In this document: positions 7,786 to 13,500 of the stretch, piece by piece
Numbering within the stretch: the stretch's first letter is position 1
Layout of the letters: each line of letters opens with the position of its first letter
Assembly (NCBI GenBank): GCA_018398765.1
Contig: JAHBMJ010001660.1
Coordinates: forward strand, 175,396 to 188,895
Direction of reading: 5' to 3'
Length of the DNA stretch: 13,500 nucleotides
DNA from: Chromera velia
Taxonomy: Eukaryota; Sar; Chromeraceae
Made by a program: the position numbers and the translations under genes
Notes under the pieces: model-generated
What the model was told of the DNA's origin: nothing
Databases searched by the model: none
What the model saw: only the letters and a program-made list of their open reading frames with translations

Positions 7786-8796
7786 ATGAACGACACAAGC
7801 TCAAACACACGTCATTCACAACTGCAACCACAGCCTACAAAACAACGCCACAAAATCGATGCAACATCCTCTAGCGTCCTGCAGATGCAGGGGGGGGGAT
7901 TTGAGACTGCCTATGAGGATGAAGACAACAATGACACGATGACCGTAGAGCAGGTGCAGCTCCTGCGTGCAAGAGAGAATGCGAGACAAAACCCTGGCAT
8001 GCAACCCTCTTCACAGCAGAATACCCATGGGGGCATGTCTGCACGGGCCCCTTCTTCATCGTCGTTCTCAGAAGGGCAGGATGAGCAGTGCAGGTGGGCG
8101 CTCTACTGTGTCAGTACGGTTGATTCAGAATTTAGAGGAGAGCGCGGATTCCAAACTGAAGGCGGAGAGGGCAGAGCAGTTGACGGTATCCAGTCACGCA
8201 CAGAAAACACGGGTAGGTCGCTGTAGAGTAACGCGAGTGAGTCGAGTCTGGTATGGTGTGCAGGCCTGGTGTGCTCATTTCTTCCGTCCTTCTTTTGATC
8301 GAGTTAGTTGCCTTTTCCTCCGTGTCCTCAATCCCATGCATGCAAGGGCGTGAGATGTCGAAAAGAAAATAAATGAATGCCAGTCCTTCTAGCTCTGTCA
8401 GCAGATCTTTTTCTTTTGGGGCGTGACGGTCGACAAAAGAAAGGTCTGTGCCTTAATTCCATCATAAGCTTGGAAGTAATCCCTGGCAAAGAGTCTATGG
8501 TTCGATTTTGAGCAATGTCTTCTCATGATAGAAGATGATGTACCTTACATTTTCTCTTACATTTTAATTTTCATCTCCTGGATTCCTGCCTACCTTAATT
8601 GCAGGAGGGGTTTGCACTGGGGATGGCGTCCTCTGAGGACGAACAGCATTTCCTTTTTTCTCCTTTCGGGGGACTGAGGGAATGCTGTCAATGGGGATCG
8701 ATGCAGGAGAGAGAGGGACATGAGATCATATGCATCGAGGAGCCAGGCCTTCTGGAACTGCAGAGGGACCTGACGATTTTAGAGATCCCAGGTTAG
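7786..8796 (+). CDS. Gene 1: three-exon protein of unknown function (166 aa model)
   Basis: The model is exon 1 7786-7953, exon 2 8072-8212 and exon 3 8605-8793, with stop TAG 8794-8796. Donors are CAG|GTGCAG and CGG|GTAGGT. Acceptors are a pyrimidine-rich ...GTTCTCAG (8071) and ...CTTAATTGCAG (8604). Every junction is phase 0. Exon 1 is Gln/Ser-rich then acidic (TAYEDEDNND). Exon 2 is a charged helix (QNLEESADSKLKAERAEQL). Exon 3 is mixed, with two adjacent cysteines and many Glu. I recognise no family, signal peptide or membrane segment. Support comes from the downstream duplicate: exons differ less than introns. Alternatives: exon 3 may splice onward at CCCAG|GTTAGT (8791/8792), or the first frame may read through to TAG 8224-8226, with AATAAA at 8368 as a poly(A) signal. 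Confidence 0.55.
7862..8767 (+). repeat. 906-bp segmental duplication, copy 1
   Basis: It matches 11961-12866 base for base with no net indel (constant offset 4,099). I counted about 20 differences (about 97.8% identity), all transitions except two in the last 15 bases. It begins at CAACATCCTCTAG and ends at GCAGAGGG, covers parts of exons 1 and 3 and both introns of gene 1, and has no flanking target duplication. Confidence 0.95.
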
Positions 8797-9039
8797 TTCA
8801 GGGCGTGGCCTCCTGGATAGTGACAGGCAGGGTCGGACACTCAAGATGCATGCACGCATGAGACTTTGGGATAGACGGGTGCATGTGTGTGAGTGCGTCT
8901 ACATGCATTCTTGTGGGTCCGGGGTCGATCTCAGTGTCCTCCTGACTATGGACATGGGGGGGATATCTCGCCTTATGGCCTTACCTCCTTACCTGTCATT
9001 CGCATGCATGATAGTGCAGCTGTGCTTGCTTTTACCTGA

Positions 9040-9070
<31 letters not shown>

Positions 9071-9086
9071 GTGTATGTGTGTGTGT

Positions 9087-9129
<43 letters not shown>

Positions 9130-9320
9130 CATGATCGATTGGTGTACAAGTGTCTGTGCATGGAAATTTGCGTTCATTTAGCGTCTCACAGCTTCCCTCT
9201 GTTCGCTTTTTCTCTATCTCAACACTGAATGCAGACAGAGTTATGTCACTGCCCTACGCCCCTCCCTCACCGCCTCCTCCGCCAGGGTCAGCGCCAGCCC
9301 TGCCTGCGTCCTCTTTGGCA
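8797..9320. other. Intergenic or intronic, with low-complexity sequence
   Basis: Apart from the microsatellite at 9040-9129, no homology is apparent. An ATG at 9243 opens a Pro-rich stretch (MSLPYAPPSPPPPPG) that runs into the CAGT array. It could be a first coding exon of gene 2 or chance. Confidence 0.35.
9040..9129. repeat. Compound (CT)n-(GT)n microsatellite
   Basis: CT units fill 9041-9066, followed by GT units at 9071-9128 interrupted by two GTAT variants. The minus strand reads as His-Thr and Arg-Glu repeats, a by-product of the dinucleotides. Confidence 0.95.
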
Positions 9321-9615
9321 CAGTCAGTCAGAAAGTCAGTCTGTCAGTCAGTTAGTCAGTCAGTCATTGGCAGTCGGTCAGTCGGTCAGTCAGTCAGACA
9401 GTCAGTCAGTCAGTCAGTCAGTCAGTCAGTCAGTCAGTTAGTCTGGCAGTTGGTCAGTCAGTCACTGGCAGTCAGTCAGTCAGTCAGTCAGTCAGTCACT
9501 GGCAGTCAGTCAGTCACTGTGAGTCAGTCAGTCACTGTGAGTCAGTCAGTCAGTCAGTTAGTTAGTCAGTCAGTTAGTGGAAATCAGTCAGTCAGTTGAT
9601 TAATCAGTTAGTTAG
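9321..9615. repeat. CAGT tetranucleotide array with higher-order variants
   Basis: About 295 bp of CAGT units broken by CAGA, TAGT and CGGT variants. Repeated longer blocks such as CAGTCACTGGCAGT and CAGTCACTGTGAGT indicate local block duplication. The apparent Ser-Gln-Ser-Val open frames come from the repeat. Confidence 0.95.
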
Positions 9616-9779
9616 ACAAACACTGGCTTTGCGAAATGAGTAAGCTGCTTCTTACAGAGAAGCCAGATAGCTCGATCTGATCGATGTTGAAAAAGATGGG
9701 TTTTGTAGACTCGAATAAGTCTGTGAGTGAATGACATCAATCCATCAACTCCCCTACTCAACACAAGCCAAACTGTCCC

Positions 9780-9806
9780 GATCGATCGATCGATCGATCG
9801 TTCGAT
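9780..9806. repeat. (GATC)n array
   Basis: GATC repeated five times from 9780, then GTTCGAT. A short self-complementary tetranucleotide array. Confidence 0.9.
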
Positions 9807-10027
9807 TGCTTTTTTCTGCTTTCCGTTCTTCATCTCGTCTATCTTTTCGGACAGTTCGCCCATGAATCGAGAGTTCTTCTTTATGTTTCTCTCCTTCTCT
9901 CCAAAGTTTTGGAGTTCAGGGACCGACCCGAGCTAGACCCGAGAGCCTCGCTGACAGGAGAACGGCGTCCTTGTCAAAGGCCCTTCCTCCCTTCCCTCCT
10001 GGAACTGCACACCCCCACCCCCACAAC

Positions 10028-12877
10028 ATGCATGCAACTTCCCAAGCCTCCGGAGACCGTCCTGGGGGGCATGGAGCGGCCAAGAGGCACAACTTGGATA
10101 ACAGGGGGGCGACTACGGGAGGGGGAAGGAAACAGGGGTTGCGTCGGTCTCAGTCTCTGTCTCTGTCACCCAAATCGCGAAACGTACAGCAGCCTGCCCC
10201 CCCTCCTGCGTCATCCGGCGCGTCCTTCCTTCCTCGGAGGTATCGTCTATCCATGCAGAAGGGAGGCAGGCTTCCCTCACAACCTCCCAAGTCGATACAT
10301 AACCATGCACACAGACCGGGGGGGACAATGCCACATAATCAGCAATCACACACAGCCCTAAGCCTCCCTTCCAGGGTGACTCTAGACGAAGGCTCTTCCA
10401 ACACACACTGGCGAGGGAGACCCGCCAACCCCTCCCATGGGTCCCCTCATAGAAAGGGGCTCGATTCGTCTGTCAAGGACCTCTCGCCCCCTCTCAGGGG
10501 CAGAATTCAAAAAGACGCCCTCACACCCTCACGAAAGAATACAACCACAACCGCAGCCCTCCGTTCAGACTCTCCAAGCAGAAATCCGTTTGCACCCCCC
10601 GGCAGGTCTCCAGGCCCTTTACATTCTCTCCAGACGTTGCCCCATTCGAACCATTCAATGATCTGTAGTCGAAACCACGCCCATCAACAGCCCCCTCCTC
10701 CCCAGCCTTCCAGCCTAACTCCGATCCGAGTCCCCCACGTGAACTCCTCAACAGGTCCCGTCTCCGTCTCCGCGCGGACGGAGGACAGAGACGGACAGTC
10801 AAATGAGGAAGGCGCCTTCCGGCGAGGCGCCCCTCCCCCTTCCCAGTTGGAGAGACGCTTTGACGAAGCCCTCTCACTCGATGCGGTAGCAGCCAGATGG
10901 GATCAAGATGCAGACACACACCTACGCAGGTTCGGTATTCACTCCCTCGGCAGGGACAGGGGGGGGGACGGAGCTCCTGGTGCTACTGTGTGGGGTGACA
11001 GGGTGTCTTGCCTCCAACCAGCCCTCGACATCCTCACAGAGCACCAGCAAGGCGAGTGCCCGTCTCACCACGGCCACGCTCTGCGGAAGCCGTCAACCTG
11101 TGTGTGGAAGGAGGAAGAAGGAGCAGAGAGAGAGCAGGGAAACGAGCCTGTATCAGACGTCAATGAAGATCAGGAAGAGAGAGACAGATCAAAGAGTAAG
11201 AAGAAAGAGAAAGACTCCGTACGGTCCCCCAACCTTCACAGGTGCAGTGTGGATCTGCCTGGCCAAGGATTCGCCTCCAATTTCCACTTTGCCCCGCCAC
11301 CCTTCGGCACCCCTCCCACTGCACGGACCCTATTCAACTTCACTGGTCTTTCAGAAGAAGAAGAGGAAGAGGATGATCCTTTTGTTATCGTTAAAGGGGG
11401 GAGAGAGGAGGAAGACCCTCTTTGCATGGTTTTGAAAACGTCTGGTGTCACAGATCATTCACTCAGACAGCCACGTCAGCAGAGAGATCTGAGAACGGAC
11501 CCCCAAAGATCAGGAGTGGGAAGGGCAGAAGAGCAAGAGACGCAGGGCCGAGAGTTGCAAGGAGCCATCACAGTGCATGATGAGAGTCTGTATGAGAGAG
11601 AGAGCAACCAAGAAGTGTTCTCTCTTTCCCCCCAGAAAGAATCTCCCTATGCGTATCCCTATCCGTTTTCTAACAACAGACCCCCCGCTGCACCCTTCTC
11701 GGATGCATAACGGAACGGAGAGAGACGGGAAGGCATGCGAGGAGGAGAGGCCACGACTCGGAGTCCCCCGCTTCTTCAAAGGAGGGATGACAAAATCCGG
11801 TCCCCTGAGTGGGAGGATAGACTAAGGAGTCGTGTCACCTTCTACAGAACCCCCCCACTTCCTGCCGCCTCCATGCCCTCCCGTTCTCTTGAGCATGAGA
11901 GAATAGGAGGGGGAGGGCAGAGAAGGCGTCCATCGGATAGCGTTGCCCGCAGGCTTCCCTCAACATCCTCTAGCGTCCTGCAGATGCAGGGGGGGGGATT
12001 TGAGACTGCCTATGAGGATGAAGACAACGATGACACGATAACCGTAGAGCAGGTGCAGCTTCCGCGTGCAAGAGAGAACGCGAGACAGAACCCCGGCATG
12101 CAACCCTCTTCACAGCAGAATACCCATGGGGGCATGTCTGCACGGGCCCCTTCTTCATCGTCGTTCTCAGAAGGGCAGGATGAGCAGTGCAGGTGGGCGC
12201 TCTACTGTGTCAGTACGGTTGATTCAGAATTTAGAGGAGAGCGCGGATTCCAAACTGAAGGCGGAGAGGGCAGAGCAGTTGATGGTATCCAGTCACGCAC
12301 AGAAAACACGGGTAGGTCGCTGTAGAGTAACGCGAGTGAGTCGAGTCTGGTATGGTGTGCAGGCCTGGTATGCTCATTTCTTCCGTCCTTCTTTTGATCG
12401 AGTTAGTTGCCTTTTCCTCCGTGTCCTCGATCCCATGCATGCAAGGGCGCGAGATGTCGAAAAGAAAACAAATAAATGTCAGTCCTTCTAGCTCTATCAG
12501 CAGATCTTTTTCTTTTGGGGCGTGACGGTCGACAAAAGAAAGGTCTGTACCTTAATTCCATCACAAGCTTGGAAGTAATCCCTGGCAAAGAGTCTATGGT
12601 TCGATTCTGAGCAATGTCTTCTCATGATAGAAGATGATGTACCTTACATTTTCTCTTACATTTTAATTTTCATCTCCTGGATTCCTGCCTACCTTAATTG
12701 CAGGAGGGGTTTGCACTGGGGATGGCGTCCTCTGAGGACGAACAGCATTTCCTTTTTTCTCCTTTCGGGGGACTGAGGGAATGCTGTCAATGGGGATCGA
12801 TGCAGGAGAGAGAGGGACATGAGATCATATGCATCGAGGAGCCAGGCCTTCTTGAAGTGCAGAGGGTAAACCCCTGA
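10028..12877 (+). CDS. Gene 2: large Ser/Pro/Arg-rich protein fused to the duplicated exons (about 693 aa model)
   Basis: The frame is open from 9866. The first in-frame ATG is 10028, or the exon may start at 9920 after a TTCAG acceptor. Up to about residue 520 the protein is disordered: Pro, Ser, His and Arg-rich, with SRNPFAPPGRSPG, a basic-acidic patch (EERDRSKSKKKEKD) and a poly-Glu run (about 11354-11373). The frame hits TAA at 11708-11710. A phase-matched GT-AG intron 11590-11847 (GTATGAG...CTACAG) removes it. Then follow exon 11848-12052, intron 12053-12170, exon 12171-12311, intron 12312-12703 and exon 12704 onward, ending at TGA 12875 or splicing at AGG|GTAAAC (12866). The last three exons are the gene 1 duplicate. 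Without the first intron, the protein would be 560 aa ending at 11710. No family recognised; composition hints at a regulatory or scaffold protein, which is inference only. Confidence 0.55.
11961..12866 (+). repeat. 906-bp segmental duplication, copy 2
   Basis: Copy of 7862-8767. Both introns are present, so the duplication was at DNA level, not by retroposition. Its left junction joins the unique gene 2 sequence in the same codon frame as in gene 1. Its right junction lies within one base of the candidate donor GTAAAC at 12866, so the exon end differs from copy 1. Confidence 0.95.
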
Positions 12878-12886
12878 ACTTTATTC

Positions 12887-13063
12887 TTGCAAACCCCCCC
12901 TCCACCAGCAACCTTTAACCCTCCCCCTGAACGCCCCTCCACACGCCATTGGGATGCCTTCCACAGTTGGCAAACAAGAGCGATGGAGGAGTGGCGAAAA
13001 GTGAGAGAGGCTGAGAAAGACCTGCAACTCAAGTGTAAAAAGAAAACAGAAGAGGAAAGGGAG
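12887..13063 (+). CDS. Candidate exon: Pro-rich then charged helical segment
   Basis: In the frame of the preceding exon but after a TGA (12875-12877), this reads NPPPERPSTRHWDAFHSWQ and then a strongly charged helix rich in Glu, Lys and Arg, ending TEEERE at 13063 just before GTAGGAAGG, a good donor. A CAG acceptor at 12906-12908 lies in a Pro/pyrimidine-rich context, but its phase does not fit the upstream donor at 12866, so the upstream junction is unresolved. It could be a later exon of gene 2 or part of a separate downstream gene. The start given is approximate. Confidence 0.4.
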
Positions 13064-13095
13064 GTAGGAAGGTACCTATTGCAAAGCTGCCATAG

Positions 13096-13356
13096 GAGAA
13101 TTCCTGCGCCAGGTCCCCCGAGCCTGCTCACGAGGAGGTATCACCTCCTCTAGCTCCTTTCCAGAGCAGCAGCGGCAGCTATCATGGCAAGGCCTTCATG
13201 CTTGTATATGACAAGAAAAAATTCGCATCCTCAAACACGAAGATTCGATCTTTCGTAGAACGCTTTACCAAAAAAGATTTTATGTCCTCAAAAGGAGGGT
13301 ACAGTCTTTTGGGGTTTGCTTCTGGCATGCACAGGCTGGCGAGGCACTTTTGCTAG
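13096..13356 (+). CDS. Candidate terminal exon, unknown protein (87 codons incl. stop)
   Basis: The frame is open from just after TAG 13093-13095 to TAG 13354-13356. It starts right after an AG that pairs with the donor at 13064 (phase 0 on both sides), giving a 32-nt intron. The product begins ENSCARSPEPAHEE, is Ser/Pro-rich, then becomes more globular (YHGKAFMLVYDKKKF, KIRSFVERFTKKDF, a Gly-rich turn, LLGFASGMHRLARHFC). Codon usage and residue mix look coding, but I recognise no domain. The first ATG is at 13198. It may instead splice within its 3' part, since another plus frame is open from 13259 to the window end. Confidence 0.42.
   Translation, partial: ENSCARSPEPAHEEVSPPLAPFQSSSGSYHGKAFMLVYDKKKFASSNTKIRSFVERFTKKDFMSSKGGYSLLGFASGMHRLARHFC
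13132..13150. repeat. Perfect 8-bp inverted repeat with 3-nt loop
   Basis: GAGGAGGT, ATC, ACCTCCTC. It lies inside the candidate exon 13096-13356, so it may be just coding sequence. Confidence 0.6.
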
Positions 13357-13500
13357 CACCGTAGCTTCAGACACACAGAATGCCTTCTGGTTCGCGGACC
13401 GCTTTCCGAATTGTGTGACTAAATGTCTGAACTTTGAGACAAAACACTGGCACCGCGTTTTAGCCTGCATTGTCATTGTTACTTTCCTAGTTAATTTTAT
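13357..13500. other. Window end, open on both strands
   Basis: One plus frame is open from 13259 to the window end (TQNAFWFADRFPNC, KHWHRVLACIVIVTFLV). The complementary minus frame is also open (13288-13476). I cannot tell which, if either, is coding. Confidence 0.3.

Noticed and set aside
8497-8520. T-loop-like GGTTCGATT in both duplicate copies, suggesting a tRNA
   Set aside because: No acceptor, D-arm or anticodon stem could be folded around it. It lies in the inferred intron.
9150-9599. Long Ser-Gln-Ser-Val open frame
   Set aside because: It is a direct reading of the CAGT array. Only the short Pro-rich part from the ATG at 9243 could be real.
9321-9615. CRISPR-like array
   Set aside because: It is a continuous tetranucleotide repeat without unique spacers of constant length.
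12190-12210. Candidate 21-nt intron GTGGGC...GTCAG
   Set aside because: Its length is a multiple of three, so it does not explain the frame change. An acceptor at 12170 does.

Overview
The window reads as nuclear DNA of a eukaryote, probably a unicellular alga or protist. It has GT-AG introns, long Ser/Pro/Arg-rich proteins, many microsatellites and a degraded Ty3/gypsy retrotransposon. The repeated ATGCATGC motif fits an alveolate such as a chromerid, but that assignment is a low-confidence guess. No prokaryotic operon, CRISPR array, rRNA or convincing tRNA gene was seen.

Bases 1-5915 are the plus-strand relic of a chromovirus (Ty3/gypsy with a chromodomain), entered partway through gag. 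In order they hold a Gag tail with a zinc knuckle, protease, reverse transcriptase, RNase H, integrase (zinc-binding, catalytic core, C-terminal) and a chromodomain. Every part is broken by stops, one homopolymer frameshift or lost catalytic residues. Wherever the family's ancestral residue is well known, the lesion is explained by a C-to-T or G-to-A transition, mostly in CpA context. Two unrelated sequences are nested inside it. A 575-bp insertion sits in the last codons of RNase H, and a 922-bp insertion sits in the integrase. Both are flanked by long, diverged target-site duplications (about 12 and 15-16 bp).

Bases 5916-7785 carry no gene I can support. They may include the element's 3' LTR, AT-rich microsatellite and a three-copy motif centred on GCATGCCGCGTCCC.

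Bases 7786-8796 hold a small three-exon gene model (gene 1, 166 aa, all introns phase 0). A 906-bp segment of it, introns included, occurs again 4,099 bp downstream (11961-12866) at about 97.8% identity. The second copy forms the 3' part of a larger gene (gene 2), whose first 1.5 kb is a unique, disordered Ser/Pro/Arg-rich exon starting near 10028. The copies differ mainly in the inferred introns, and all 18 interior differences are transitions. Between the genes lie a CT/GT microsatellite, a 295-bp CAGT array and a GATC array. From 12877 to the end there are further coding-like exons: a charged helical segment to 13063 and a likely exon at 13096-13356. A GT-AG interval of only 32 nt separates them, and their assignment to gene 2 or to another gene is unresolved.
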